Positions 54,201-64,000 of a stretch of DNA of 64,000 bases are shown piece by piece. The DNA lies in the NCBI GenBank assembly GCA_015350385.1, contig WNKI01000001.1:9851118-9915117 (forward strand), written 5' to 3'. Positions within the stretch are counted from its first letter, which is position 1. Every line of letters begins with the position of its first letter. Origin of the DNA: Aculops lycopersici. Its lineage: Eukaryota > Arthropoda > Arachnida > Trombidiformes > Eriophyidae. The notes under the pieces are model-generated. The model was given only the letters and a program-made list of their open reading frames with translations, had not been told where the DNA came from and ran no database searches. A program made the position numbers and the translations under genes.

Positions 54201-54287
54201 GGCTGATCTATTTGCATCGACAGACCCATACTTGGATCCCCCGCCGCCGATAACGACGCTAGATACGTCGTAGCTCTTGGAACTCAT
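51264..54287 (-). CDS. Proton-coupled oligopeptide transporter, POT/SLC15 family
   Basis: SLC15 (PEPT) transporters import di- and tripeptides with protons at the plasma membrane. From ATG 54287 the protein is 1007 residues, against ~710 for human PEPT1. The first membrane helix carries the E-x2-E-R-F-x-Y-Y-G motif (NEFCERFSYYGLR). The PTR2 signature is FFIGLGTGGIKPCVSALGGD. The first helices occupy ~175-390. Loops and helices follow to ~600, then a large extracellular Asn/Ser/Thr-rich loop (~605-870) between TM9 and TM10 as in PEPT1/2. Final helices are at ~895-990 (LISMSEVMFSITGLEFSYAS). The extra length is a ~170-residue disordered N-terminus with a poly-Asp/Asn tract. Single exon. Confidence 0.93.
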   Translation of the reverse strand: MSSKSYDVSSVVIGGGGSKYGSVDANRSAENFKQESVSPIPDGPPKPAVRQRIQDKTSRNPPVQVSIDHIGQVVERTPEPLVLKEVPSSQDNTASQTRIEANNINSPEISNSSVALPEKPNANTKNSYLLPLPTNLKGNGNDDDDDNNNIIIKHSNSNIDDYDHEPTRPYPKKVLFIVGNEFCERFSYYGLRTILVLYFKSILGLSDSTSTVSFHLFATLCYLTPILGAILGDSIWGKFKTILYLSIVYFIGEVILVLSSIFWNEGALSTGATFLGLFFIGLGTGGIKPCVSALGGDQFYPNEERWRQNFFSLFYGAINLGSLISMFLTPMLRSNYNCVNRSDCYPYAFGLPCILMFLGIVVFLMAKNHYVITPLPQQNVIVAFCHCTYLALKRKILSQKPDTVGETTEKIHINSLSQSKGSSTSSLMDTTEDYTPVASIIQKPKRQAPNENAKLVSDGNLNDSLNISEKKLKSKDKHWLYLASDQYDKNSIEDFRSVLNILLIFLPTSVYWCLFDQQGSMWTLQATRMDGHIFNSDFILQPDQLSVANPLLLLASIPVYQMVIYPNLARFGILKKPIQKMTVGGLLAALTFIVSALIEVRIQDFAPAELPSPGKANLLLVNGLVDCSVTNPTISFTNPPAGIDGVPMIAVSNSSLDTGPTNATNSLSYRLNTLDPLASKTIDVQALRPLNLSSGVSNASLNYKLQFKLANSNEPNNNSINATTSLGYAQATGGCPLNPQLEHEVSLGLLPELSSRLVYITQGNGKLTHKSFANSLVMPESGKARVQLLYDSFGSVAQTNQRVFYLTRLFSSSGESQQNTTSVSSPFQFSAQSRDGQVIVSRYLDVPVPGKGDVFILRTSDNLIGPNSQQQHNILLKPGTRNLIVVHQKDATSVEIKQELLQDNDYMISMLYQLLPYLLISMSEVMFSITGLEFSYASAPDNMKSVILGAWSLMVALGNLLTVLIESVHPFNNIAHDFLFYAAIMTADMVLFAYIGYRYKPYKRQLD

Positions 54288-57200
54288 CCTTTCCAAATGT
54301 CTTGTATGTTGATATTATGCTTAAATTGACCTCAAGTGTCATTTATCTTTCCTTCCTCTGAGAATATGAAAACAATCTATATAGACTAGGTGCAAAGATT
54401 CAATGTATTGTATCTAATAAAATGCATTGAAAGGCTGTCTCTGGTAATCATGATATATATTCTCGATCACATTATACACGTGCTTTCCGCATAAGAAAGC
54501 CGATAAGCGAAACTGAGAAGAGTAAAACAAAACAATAGCTCCGGCTGTCACCAAAGACAATAAAAAACTCCACACTCTAGCGCCCAAAGTGGGAGACTGG
54601 TTAGTAGATCGGCGCACGTCAATGAGTGAGCAACTAATTGGATGTCCTTCGCCTAGTAAACTTTGAGCTCCCTTATGGAGCTATAAAATATCTGACCGAA
54701 AACTACCACTACAGTTTCAACTAATCTAAACTAAAATTTTACACAACTTAATCACTGCAAACAAGCTCGCCAACGAAGTCACTAACCGTGGTAATTGAGT
54801 TGACAAGTTGAGCAAATCGTCGCTCTAGTTCCAGTTTCAGCGCTTTGCGCTGACAAGCTGCAAGCAAACTTTTTTTGCAAAATTATTATTCCAATCTGGG
54901 AGAATCGAAAAGCAACTCATGCAGCTAGCTATTGGAGCAGCTACATGTGGTTTCATTTCGCAAATGACGTCGTAGTTGGCTCTTTGCAGAGGTGAAAGTG
55001 GTGAATGATTGACGCGCGCGCAGCTAACTTGGGCGACCATTGAAAAGGTACACCTGCCAGCAACAATTTGCAGCTGGGGGCTCAATGGTGCACTGGCAAC
55101 GCACTTCAACCGAACCACCGAAGCAATAGCCAGCTTCATAATCCGATTCTCACTGCTAACCTCTCTCGAGCGCCACTGTTGTCCTCACGCGAACCTAATT
55201 GAGGGTTGTAAGTTCCAACTTGCAAACGACACCAGAGGAGTGGGAGGAGGAGGAGGTGGTGGTGGTGGTGGTTGTGGTGAGGGAGAGGGAGGAGAATTGG
55301 AAAACTCAGGTGAAGTGGTGCGAAATAATGAGTTTGCTGACGAATCGGTGGTCTATGTATCCATTTGTGAATCTGACCATCAGCAGAGACAGGGCAACGA
55401 ATGCAACTATTTAAGTATACTTCTGGTTTCGTTTCTACGACAAAGATAACGACGACGGAGACCAAGAAGAGAAGAAAGAAGAGGAGGAGAAATTAGAAGG
55501 AAAAGGAGGGGGAGAGGCGAAACTGTAGCACTTCTTATGTGAGCAACCTATCGACTATCCATCAAGCACCAAGAACTACCGCACAAATCTAAGCATGATG
55601 AAAGCCGTCCAGCTATCACGATTACTCCATTAGGTCACGCCTATCGCGACGAAATGAACCTAGGCAACCAGTTTGCCTTGTTTCACTCTTCTTTTCTCGT
55701 CGCTCATGGCGATTCTCGGCCACCTTGGACGGCTAGCCAGTCGTCCAAGTTAGTCGATGTGGTTGGATGCAATAAACATTAGGGTGCGCGAGGGGTTAAA
55801 GAGAGATTGATATCATTTTATTCCAGCGCAAGTCACAGGTGGTTCGTTGCACGGTTCACTTGTTAGTAAAGAAATGAGCAGACCTTACCTGAGAAAACTG
55901 GCCAGTTTGCTCGCTCGCCATCGAGCGAGCGACCAAGCTAATGTTGCTGGCTCGGTCTCGCTGGCGAGGTAAGCCGAGCGAGATGCCACTGCAATCGCCG
56001 ATGCTGCTTGCTGGTCAGTCGTCATTCGGTTGTCTTGTCGAGCACCAAGAAAACTCGTTAGCTAAGGTATCAACGCCGCCGCTGCGGAGTCCATTCGGAG
56101 ATACTGTGTCTCACCTGTCTTTTGACTTTACCATCGACTAGCTGGGCGAGGAGGTGCAAGTTGCACCATCTAATAACTATAAAGAAGAAAAAGAAATTAA
56201 TGAGTCCATAACTCTCATAAAACCTTACCCTCTTGCATGGCAAGCCTTTTCTTCGTATGCAATCATTCAGTCAGTCATTTGATATCCACCAGACGAAGCT
56301 ATCCAGGTTAGCAATCTCGAGGACTTGATTGAGAGCTCACATGTGTGATGCAACCAACCACTCACTCAGATCGATTTCAATCAACAACTAGAAGGCTGAC
56401 CGAAAATAAAAAACAAATGAGCTAAGCTAGCGCAACTTATTCGACTACTCCGACAGGCGAGCTGGTCTGTCTTGAGATGGTTGCTATGACTTGAACCTGA
56501 GGCTCACACTAGCTCGCGGCCACGAGCGACGCGTAACGTCGTTAAGCGCGCAATGCAGTTCACAGGTGTCACGCGAATTCGATTCGAAATTGTTTGTTTA
56601 CATTTTCATTCGAGTCGCATCACTCCCATTCCTTGTCAATCCAACAACTCATTTCCATCTCGTAATCGAAAGAGAGTTATCACTATCTAACACTCAGCAC
56701 ATGCAACTATTTGCAATACCAATTATTCCATCATTTCGTGTTTTACACGCAAGCAACCATATTGTCTACAGTCTAAATAACTAAAGCAAAGAACAAAGAT
56801 CGATCCTCTCCAAATCCAAAATTTATTTTTAAGCTGATAATCCACTTGACCCCGACAATAGCCATCTCGTCATATCAGTTGAAACACTTGAAAACTTAGT
56901 ATTAGTCATACGAGACGCATGAAAAGGAAGTTGACTTGAATTTCCAAGCAAACAAAGTCCTAGATAACAAATTATATCAACAAACTATTGCCATTGATCA
57001 AATTAGTAAATGGCTCCTATACACTTGAATTGACATCACCATTAGCACATTCACACTCAACTTATGTTAACTAACGATCATTACCACAACAAATTTGGCT
57101 GATAAGTGATCTCTTTCTATCTTCTCTAGACACAGAGATACGAACGTTTACGAAAAATTGCGGCTTTATATGCAATTAGCTCATATAAACACATTCACAA

Positions 57201-58001
57201 CTAGATCACATCATCATCATCATAGTTATAATCAGAAATTCACAGTCTCGCTAGCTAGGCGACGGCTCTAGCACAAATATACATCATAACATCGATCGAA
57301 TCTCCACCGCTTCTTGTAATTGGAAGATATACGATGTCTCAAATTTTCAGTCACCCACTCGTACAATTAGTCGACTGATCAAGACTTTGAATGCATTGCA
57401 AAGTAGCATTGGGGCGTCGCAAGCTTCATGGTGATGGATGAATTTTCCGGTCTAGACAAAATCTGTTAATGTGTGTGTAACTTATTCGATCGCAACCACT
57501 GGCACAACACTTATCACTTCCTCCCCCTAGTTGCTGATGTAGTAGTCTTGTTACATTACGCGCACAAACGTTGTAATTTTGTTGCTGAGGGCTCGATAAG
57601 TATCAATGTGAAAAACAATATTTCAACTGAAAGTCCATATCAACAACCACCAACGAGCCTCATCAAATTGACACACACATCACGATCCAAACTCGATTAC
57701 TGTTGCCGTCAAAGTTTACTGCGACTGTGAGCTCTGAATATCTCTAAATTGTGATAGAAGATCTCGAAAACTACACTGAACGCTATCGTGCTAACTAACT
57801 CTCGGCTTCGAACCTGGAGCTTGACAAACATCAGTCGCTAATTACACTCCAAGTATACACCTACCCATCCAGCTTAGCTCGAGAGGAATTAGCTAAAAAG
57901 TTTAGACCCGCTACGCGCATAATTCCATCAAATATTACCTCATTCAACAGTTTACCCACTAAATATCATATCCATCAAGACATTCTGATAAATCAATCAT
58001 T
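54288..58001. other. 3.7-kb intergenic region between POT transporter and IMPDH
   Basis: Divergent gap with no supported gene. A (GGT)n/(GGA)n tract near 55240-55290 makes a Gly-rich frame (55009-55449) that I reject. AT content rises to the right, toward IMPDH. Both promoters should lie here, but no motif is strong enough to call. Confidence 0.45.
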
Positions 58002-59555
58002 ATGAACAACAATTCGAAAGCACACGAAACCTCAATTGAGGACCCATTTTCCGGCGAAGACGGCCACTCGGCTCAGGAACTTCTCGGCCGTGGCGATGGC
58101 ATGACTTACGATGACTTTCTTGTACTTCCGGGCTACATTGACTTCTCACCAGACCAAGTTGACCTTCAATCTCCATTGACCAAGAAGCTCAAGATCAACG
58201 TTCCACTTGTATCGTCGCCCATGGACACCGTTACAGAGTCCGATATGGCTATTGCCATGGCTCTGTGCGGAGGAATTGGTATTATCCATCACAACTGCTC
58301 CACTGAGGTTCAGGCAAACGAGGTTCGCAAAGTCAAGAAGTATAAGCATGGATTCATCCGCGACCCGGTAGTCCTAAGTCCAACAAACACTGTGCAGGAT
58401 GTCTTCGAGGTGAAAAATTCCAAAGGATTTGCTGGCATTCCAATCACCGATACCGGAAAACTTGGTGGCAAGCTAATGGGTATCGTCACTTCAAGAGACA
58501 TTGACTTCCTCAACGGTCGTGATCTAACCAGACAATTGAGGGATGTGATGAGCACCGACTTAGTAACGGGTCCATCAAATGTTTCCTTGAGCCAAGCAAA
58601 CGAAATTCTACAGAAGAGTAAGAAGGGAAAGCTACCAATTGTTGATGGATCTGGACAACTCGTGGCCCTGATGGCTAGATCCGATCTGAAGAAGAGTCGT
58701 GACTACCCATCTGCCAGCAAGGATGAGAACAACCAACTGTTGGTTGGTGCGGCAATCGGAACCCGCCAGGCAGATCGCGAAAGATTACAAGCCCTGGTTG
58801 AGGCCAAGGTTGATGTTGTAATTCTAGATTCGTCACAAGGTAACTCGGTTTACCAGGTCGAAATGCTCAAGTATATCAAATCAAATTACCCGGACCTACA
58901 GGTTATTGGTGGTAATGTTGTTACGATGAAGCAGGCAAAGACATTGATAGATGCTGGAGCTGATGGTTTACGTGTTGGAATGGGCAGTGGTTCTATTTGC
59001 ATCACTCAAGAGGTCATGGCTTGTGGTAGACCTCAAGCTACGGCCGTTTACAAGGTGGCCGGATACGCTAGGAAGTTTGGCGTGCCGATCATTGCGGATG
59101 GTGGTGTCTCATCAACTGGACATATCATCAAAGCGCTATCACTAGGTGCATCGGCTGTAATGATGGGATCTATGTTGGCGGGAACCAGTGAAGCACCAGG
59201 CGAGTACTTCTTCTCCAATGGTGTTAGACTAAAGAAATACAGAGGCATGGGATCCTTGGATGCCATGGAATCAAAGCAGTCTGAGGGAAGTTTACAAAGA
59301 TACCATCAGACAGAGTCCGATAAAATCAGGATCGCACAGGGAGTCTCTGGATCCATCGTTGATAAGGGTTCAATTCACAGATATCTCCCATATATAGTCA
59401 CAGGATTAAGACTTGGATGCCAAGATATTGGGGCAATAAGCTTGAGCAAGTTGCGCGAGATGACTTACAATGGTGAGAACCGATTCACCAAGAGAACTCA
59501 AGCTGCGGTTTTGGAGGGCAAGGCTAGCCCAGCAATCTTGGACGCAAAGACCTAA
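58002..59555 (+). CDS. IMPDH: Inosine-5'-monophosphate dehydrogenase
   Basis: IMPDH oxidises IMP to XMP with NAD+, the rate-limiting step of guanine nucleotide synthesis. The 517-residue intronless frame matches animal enzymes (514). The TIM barrel starts at ~28 (LTYD-type: [20 protein letters not shown]). Tandem CBS domains insert at ~115-235 ([10 protein letters not shown] through [16 protein letters not shown]). The catalytic loop is [12 protein letters not shown], with the nucleophilic Cys. The active-site flap has [12 protein letters not shown], followed by [17 protein letters not shown] is at 59683. Its 3' end converges on RpS19. Confidence 0.98.
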   Translation: MNNNSKAHETSIEDPFSGEDGHSAQELLGRGDGMTYDDFLVLPGYIDFSPDQVDLQSPLTKKLKINVPLVSSPMDTVTESDMAIAMALCGGIGIIHHNCSTEVQANEVRKVKKYKHGFIRDPVVLSPTNTVQDVFEVKNSKGFAGIPITDTGKLGGKLMGIVTSRDIDFLNGRDLTRQLRDVMSTDLVTGPSNVSLSQANEILQKSKKGKLPIVDGSGQLVALMARSDLKKSRDYPSASKDENNQLLVGAAIGTRQADRERLQALVEAKVDVVILDSSQGNSVYQVEMLKYIKSNYPDLQVIGGNVVTMKQAKTLIDAGADGLRVGMGSGSICITQEVMACGRPQATAVYKVAGYARKFGVPIIADGGVSSTGHIIKALSLGASAVMMGSMLAGTSEAPGEYFFSNGVRLKKYRGMGSLDAMESKQSEGSLQRYHQTESDKIRIAQGVSGSIVDKGSIHRYLPYIVTGLRLGCQDIGAISLSKLREMTYNGENRFTKRTQAAVLEGKASPAILDAKT

Positions 59556-59682
59556 GCGAGGGTGAATAGTAGACACATGTTCAAGTTGGGTATCTCACGT
59601 TAATTCAATGTTAATCTGACCGTCACAAGTGCAAACGAAGTATGGGATTGATTTGAAACACCTGAATGAGGCGAGCTTCAAT

Positions 59683-59688
59683 AATAAA
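59683..59688 (+). promoter_or_regulatory. Poly(A) signal of IMPDH
   Basis: AATAAA 128 nt after the stop and only 71 bp from the RpS19 stop codon on the other strand. Confidence 0.65.
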
Positions 59689-59758
59689 CAAACGATTGAC
59701 TTCACTTAAAACAGTCGGGTATAATGGGTTTTCATGTCCTAGTTTTAATATTATCAAT

Positions 59759-60327
59759 TTACAAGTTCTTCTTGCGAGTAACCTTAACCTGAGCGGCAAT
59801 ACGGTCAAGATCTCTGAATCCCTTAGGTGTCAATCGGCGACCGCCTTTCTCAACCTTCTCTAGCCACTTGATCTCCTCTAATGACTGCAAGGCCTTTCTC
59901 GCAACGGATGTGCTTGATTCGCAGAAGTGTGAAGGCCTAACTCCACGCCTGTACTTGCCACCGTGAATCTTGGAGATGGCACCAACTCCGATTGGCGAGA
60001 TGAAGTAAAGGTGTCTTGCGATGGAGGCGCATCTAGTGTAGAACCAGTCGGCATCATATGGAGCCAACTCCTTGAATGTGCCAGTCTTGACGGTATCTAC
60101 CCAGTCTGGAACTGGCAACTTTCCTTGCCTAAATTGGTACAGTAGGATGAAATTATGGTTAGTATCCTCCCCGAACAATCTATTGTTAGAGCTTCGAACT
60201 TATTTCTTGTATGACATGTTGATTTTTGAACTTACCTCTTGAGATAGGCTGCCAGGGCCCTGACCAAGTCTGATTGGTCCACGTCCTTAACACCCACAGA
60301 AGTGGTTCTCTTATTTAAGGGAGCCAT
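59759..60327 (-). CDS. RpS19: 40S ribosomal protein S19 (two exons)
   Basis: eS19 is a small-subunit protein needed for 18S rRNA processing. Exons are 60327-60236 and 60128-59759 (minus strand), with a 107-bp GT-AG intron splitting the Arg codon of [12 protein letters not shown]. The protein is 153 residues (human 145). Exon 1 encodes [18 protein letters not shown] and an ALAAYLKR helix. Exon 2 carries [47 protein letters not shown] and [17 protein letters not shown] pyrimidine-rich TATCTTTGTC about 60 nt upstream on the minus strand could be the TCT initiator typical of ribosomal protein genes; this is tentative. Confidence 0.98.
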
Positions 60328-60686
60328 TATAAATATAATATTATCCAATTAGGAATTGTAATATCGGCTGGTGATATAATAAGACAAAGATATATCAATT
60401 TTGGTAATATTGTTTTCTCGGTGCACCATTCAGTGTAAGGTTAATCTGCGTGCTCAGGGGCGATGTGCCGGAATCGGCATGTGCTTTGCAATGCTTGCGC
60501 AGGCGCACTACCAGCGCGCGCACATTCGAATGACCAGCTCGGCCATGATGATATGCACGTGATGAATCTGTAAACAAGTTCAATTACATATGTACCTCTC
60601 TAGATATCTCTCACATCTTGTTAGATTACCGTAAATTTTATCATGAATAATAAAATTACATTACCTCGAAAATAATTCCTTATATC

Positions 60687-61388
60687 ATGAGTGAAGCAAG
60701 CCAGCAAGATGTAGGATCAAAACAAAAGGAACTGGATCCTATAGATAGCATCGCTATCGAAGAACCGGAGGCAGAAGTTTTCTATCAGGACTCTGGGTAC
60801 AATAGAAATAGTACTCTAGTTGCACAATATGTCAACAGGATCCTCCCAGATTTTCCCACCCCAACCGAGAGATACTACGACATACGATTGTTGCCAAGTT
60901 TGGGCCGTAAGAGTTACTTTGGCGAGACGGGTGATCAATGCATCATGTTTCATTCCAATCGTTTGTGCGTTATAACAATCTCGCCAACACATCCTGTGAT
61001 AACTGAGAACAAGACGATTGAAAGAATAGAGTTCACTTTCGAGGGTCATGAAAAAATTGATCGATTAGCAACGCAACCGAAAGGCAAAAGCAAGAAAGGA
61101 AGCCAAAAGTTGCAGAAGCACGCACCAATATGCGCTATTATAACATCAGATGGACATAATTATGTTATAACAGCTGGACTTGGCTCCAAACTGATCGAAA
61201 TCAACCAAAGCATCAAGGAAAACCCTAATCTGATCAAGGAAAGACCACTTGCATCTGGATTCATCGCGATGATCCAACCGAACGACTGGAAGCGTATGGC
61301 GGAGATCCGGGATAGTTTACCCAAGTTAGGACAACATGAAAAGTATTTACAAGACAACATTCCTACACATACTGATAACATAATGTGA
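60687..61388 (+). CDS. ABITRAM: ABITRAM/FAM206 (Simiate)-like protein
   Basis: ABITRAM (FAM206A, Simiate) is a nuclear-speckle and actin-associated protein with a biotinyl/lipoyl-like hammerhead fold; its activity is poorly defined. The 233-residue frame shares the family core: a tyrosine-rich start (ERYYDIRLLPSLGRKSYF), DQCIMFHSNRLCVITISPTH (human has HSNRICVITLAESHP), KHAPICAIITSDGHNYVI, and SIKENPNLIKERPLASGFIA. It has a ~45-residue acidic N-terminal extension over the human protein. Single exon, divergent from RpS19 with 359 bp between start codons. Confidence 0.9.
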   Translation: MSEASQQDVGSKQKELDPIDSIAIEEPEAEVFYQDSGYNRNSTLVAQYVNRILPDFPTPTERYYDIRLLPSLGRKSYFGETGDQCIMFHSNRLCVITISPTHPVITENKTIERIEFTFEGHEKIDRLATQPKGKSKKGSQKLQKHAPICAIITSDGHNYVITAGLGSKLIEINQSIKENPNLIKERPLASGFIAMIQPNDWKRMAEIRDSLPKLGQHEKYLQDNIPTHTDNIM

Positions 61389-62041
61389 ATTATGTTCAAC
61401 TATATTTACGAGCTCTTGGTAGTCTCGATGTGGTAACGCCCTCAGGTACAACTCAAGTCTTCGGTTAATTAATCATCCTGCGTAATATGCTACACGGTTA
61501 TCTCAACCAAATCCTCACATGAGAAGCATCAATATGATTTAAATGCAATTATTACAAACATACACCTGGAGCCAAAAACCAGATTGAGGAGATTAGCGAC
61601 AATCGTAAATGATGAAAGGATGTTATTGCCGCAGGTGGCAAGAAGCTTCCACCTAATGCCAAGAGCTTTAACTCGAATTGCGTCATACGCAGGTAACAAC
61701 ATCAGATTGGGGCAAGTGGTTGGCTACTACGAGCGAACAACAAGCTAGCGGTAAGCTTTCACCTGTTGCTTCTGCTCTGCTTGTGCATCTCTTCTTAATG
61801 TCGTTGTCCATGTTTACGAATGGAGGTCACTGGGCAACAACTCATTCTAATATTCTTTTTAACCATCAGTCTGTCGACACCAAGTCTGTCATTGGTATCA
61901 TTTAGTATATCATCCTGAGTCTGTTCAATAACCCGAGAGCATGTAAGAAAGCAAGATGTAGCCAAGTAGTCTTGGAATTATTGTGCCTCATTTCTCAACT
62001 TTCTCCTCAAGTTGGATACGATCCACTACAAGGTCGGCAAA
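61389..62041. other. Intergenic, ABITRAM to SOD-like gene
   Basis: AT-rich, 653 bp. A 75-codon frame at 61678-61905 starts at a non-ATG codon and matches nothing. It should contain the ABITRAM 3' end and the promoter of the next gene, neither visible as a clear motif. Confidence 0.4.
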
Positions 62042-64000
62042 ATGAGGCCGGCTCAAATGGAACTGCCAAAACTTAGACGTCCCAACTATACTCCACTCAT
62101 CATATTAATGACAATCAATATTATTTCATTTGTTTGTAAATGTCAGTTTATAAGTCACATCAATTCAAAGGGACTTAGAGGTAATATTTCTTTCGAGATT
62201 ACAAATGAAGCAAACGATAACAGTTTCCTAGTCATCGAGTCTATTCTCGAGCCAACAAGATCTATCTGGAGCTCAAAAAATAAAAAAGATGATGAAGAGT
62301 TTGACACCTCCTTGCCAATTCAATTCGACTGGTCCATCCATGCAAACACTCTCGAGCCTCAGATGTTATCCGCCTGCTCCACTGATGACTTGGGTCCCTC
62401 CGTTTCAGATTCACTTTTCAAAGCCAGTCTTCCTAATCAGCGCAAAATAGTACTCAGCAAATTCAACCAATGGATGATACCTCTCAAAGAGTTTTTAGAC
62501 TCTAACTCAGCAACGAATCTGAGTCCTTTGATTTGGGGAAAATCTATCCGCTTCTCACTATCCCAAGTTCATCTGGATGCAATTCAAAAAGAACAGAAGC
62601 TATCTGGCCAAAAAGCTAGTCCCCTCAGCCCTGGATTATCCAAGCCAAATGTCAATATTACCCAAAAACCCGCAATCAACAAGCCATCAATACCCGGAGG
62701 CGGTAAGCCAACATTTGCGCCGAGAGTTAGGCCACAGGTATCGGCCAAGTTCAATAAGACACCAGTTCCGGCTGCCTTGCCGAAACCATTAGCTTTAATA
62801 TGGGATAGTGAAATAAGTAGCGCCGCTTCATCTCTAGAGACATCCTCTACGAGTACGACGACAACTACGACTTCAACCACCACGACTTCAACGACTACAC
62901 CTGATCCGTTACAGATCATCCAGGAGGCAACACACAAAAGGATAGCCAGAGCTTATGGGAGAACAGTGGTTTGTGGGAACATTATTGACACCAGAAATGT
63001 CAAAACTGCAGAAGCTATCTTTGAATCTCAATCAGTTGCTGGAAAAGTCACCATTCGAGGCAATGAAGACGACACGAGTCTTATAATGGTAAGTCTATAT
63101 CAGGTGAGATCCAAGGTAACTACAAGACATGATTGGAAGATCATGGCAAGCGATATTTTAGATACTCGTAGACAGGAAGAACGTTGCAAGTATTTGCAAG
63201 TTCTATTCGACCCTAACAACACTGACGATACAAATTGTAAGAAGGGCTCAACGACTAAGTGCAAAATTGGAGATCTAACGAGAAAACATGGACAAGTTCA
63301 GGTTGCAGGTCAAGGTAAAAATACCAGATCGACGCTTGTGGATCTGAATTTGCCTTTGTCGGCACTTGAAGGTTCTAGGTCCTTATATTTGGTCTTGTAT
63401 GAGGTTGCTATCAAATCAAGTAGCAACGGACTGCCACAAAAGGCAAACATATTGAGCTGTGCTCAGATCAAATCTGTTAGTCAACGCAAACTTGAAGCTA
63501 ATTTCAACATGGATGGTGTTAGGGGAACCTTCAAGATGACGCAACGTCACCCGACTGAACCGACACAAATCTCGTACGATCTATTTGGTCTGGAGGGTAA
63601 CACGAAGCATCAAACAATCCGCGAGTTGCCTCTATCCATGAGGACAAGTAGTGACAACTCCAAGCTTTGCAACTCGCTTGGTGATGTATATAATCCTCAC
63701 AAAGTGATTGATTCAACTAGCGAGGAAGTGTCAACTATTGATGCATATAGAGTTGGTAATCTAAGCGCAAAACATGGACAGTTGTTGGTGATAGACTCTG
63801 AGTACGAAGATCATTATATGGGCGAGTATATTGACCTGAGCATTCAGCTATATGGACCCCACAATGTGGTGGGTAGATCTATCGTGATACATAAGAATAA
63901 TGGTGACTCTTGGGCTTGTGCCACTTTGGGCTACATCCAAGAGTCAGTCACTGTCGCTATGGCCAGATTTTTCTATCCCGTTGTTGGCCAGATATCATTT
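62042..64000 (+). CDS. Secreted multi-domain Cu/Zn-SOD-like protein, incomplete at right edge
   Basis: An open frame runs from ATG 62042 to the end of the window, 653 codons with no stop. Residues ~1-36 hold a basic stretch and hydrophobic segment (signal peptide or anchor). SOD-like repeats follow at ~40-175, ~305-480 and ~483-632, and a fourth seems to begin (VVGQISF). A Pro/Lys-rich segment (~185-255) and a Thr-rich tract (~267-287) separate the first from the others. Family landmarks survive: G-x-[IV]-x-F strand starts, CKIGDL-TRKHGQVQV and YRVGNLSAKHGQLLV (matching RHVGDLGNV), and VVGRSIVIHKNNGDSWAC (matching VGRSLVVHE...ACG). The HVHxxGD copper/zinc ligands and the RH histidine are absent in repeats 2 and 3. 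Probably a non-catalytic relative, similar in idea to the insect 'related to SOD' group; that link is inference. Confidence 0.75.
   Translation, partial: MRPAQMELPKLRRPNYTPLIILMTINIISFVCKCQFISHINSKGLRGNISFEITNEANDNSFLVIESILEPTRSIWSSKNKKDDEEFDTSLPIQFDWSIHANTLEPQMLSACSTDDLGPSVSDSLFKASLPNQRKIVLSKFNQWMIPLKEFLDSNSATNLSPLIWGKSIRFSLSQVHLDAIQKEQKLSGQKASPLSPGLSKPNVNITQKPAINKPSIPGGGKPTFAPRVRPQVSAKFNKTPVPAALPKPLALIWDSEISSAASSLETSSTSTTTTTTSTTTTSTTTPDPLQIIQEATHKRIARAYGRTVVCGNIIDTRNVKTAEAIFESQSVAGKVTIRGNEDDTSLIMVSLYQVRSKVTTRHDWKIMASDILDTRRQEERCKYLQVLFDPNNTDDTNCKKGSTTKCKIGDLTRKHGQVQVAGQGKNTRSTLVDLNLPLSALEGSRSLYLVLYEVAIKSSSNGLPQKANILSCAQIKSVSQRKLEANFNMDGVRGTFKMTQRHPTEPTQISYDLFGLEGNTKHQTIRELPLSMRTSSDNSKLCNSLGDVYNPHKVIDSTSEEVSTIDAYRVGNLSAKHGQLLVIDSEYEDHYMGEYIDLSIQLYGPHNVVGRSIVIHKNNGDSWACATLGYIQESVTVAMARFFYPVVGQISF

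Noticed and set aside
55009..55449. 146-codon Gly-rich frame
   Set aside because: The frame is driven by a GGT/GGA repeat, opens at a non-ATG codon and has no domain or splice context.
60395..60583. 62-codon minus-strand frame upstream of RpS19
   Set aside because: Lies in the divergent RpS19/ABITRAM promoter gap and matches no family.
1..64000. CRISPR arrays, rRNA genes, bacterial operons or integrated virus
   Set aside because: No spaced direct-repeat arrays, no rRNA landmarks and no viral replication or capsid genes were seen; all clear genes are of animal type.

Overview
This window is nuclear DNA of an animal, most likely an arthropod and possibly a mite or other chelicerate. The gene set is metazoan: a TOG-array ciliary protein, dymeclin, ATG16L1, YTHDC1, a BAG3/starvin-like protein, MIOX, a PEPT-type transporter and IMPDH. 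Genes have few introns, and most introns are GT-AG and about 90-370 bp. Poly(A) signals are AATAAA. There are no bacterial operons, rRNA genes or CRISPR arrays. The species is an inference; no marker gene settles it.

Layout: 1-7.6 kb holds the 5' coding exon of a carboxylesterase/neuroligin-like gene (minus strand). Its downstream intron runs off the left edge and contains a tRNA-Val(AAC) gene. 7.6-11.7 kb holds YTHDC1 and ATG16L1 in tandem on the minus strand. 12-17.4 kb holds a decayed zinc-ribbon transposase-like scrap, dihydropteridine reductase (QDPR, three exons) and a BAG-domain gene. 17.4-22.9 kb is simple-repeat-rich noncoding DNA. 22.9-29.7 kb holds an SSUH2-like gene, then a papain-family protease gene with one in-frame stop, flanked by two direct copies of a ~350 bp element with terminal inverted repeats. 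29.7-39 kb holds a six-exon TOGARAM1/crescerin gene, convergent with dymeclin. 39.8-47 kb is compact: an unknown membrane protein, dynein roadblock light chain, an unknown acidic protein, homogentisate dioxygenase (HGD), HPPD and MIOX. 49.5-54.3 kb holds a secreted Thr-rich protein and a POT/SLC15 transporter. 58-61.4 kb holds IMPDH, RpS19 and an ABITRAM/FAM206 homologue. 62 kb to the right edge holds an unfinished secreted protein with repeated Cu/Zn-SOD-like folds that lack most metal ligands.

How the genes relate: HPPD and HGD catalyse consecutive-pathway steps of tyrosine breakdown and are divergently transcribed from one ~950 bp gap. QDPR, 29 kb away, regenerates the tetrahydrobiopterin used by phenylalanine hydroxylase, upstream in the same pathway. 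Several other neighbours are head-to-head pairs (dymeclin/unknown, roadblock/unknown, RpS19/ABITRAM). Convergent pairs sit so close that their 3' ends probably overlap.

The most unusual items are the SOD-like pseudoenzyme, the single nonsense codon at the oxyanion-hole glutamine of the protease, and the pair of elements around it. Gene models were built by eye from reading frames and splice consensus; no database or transcript evidence was available.
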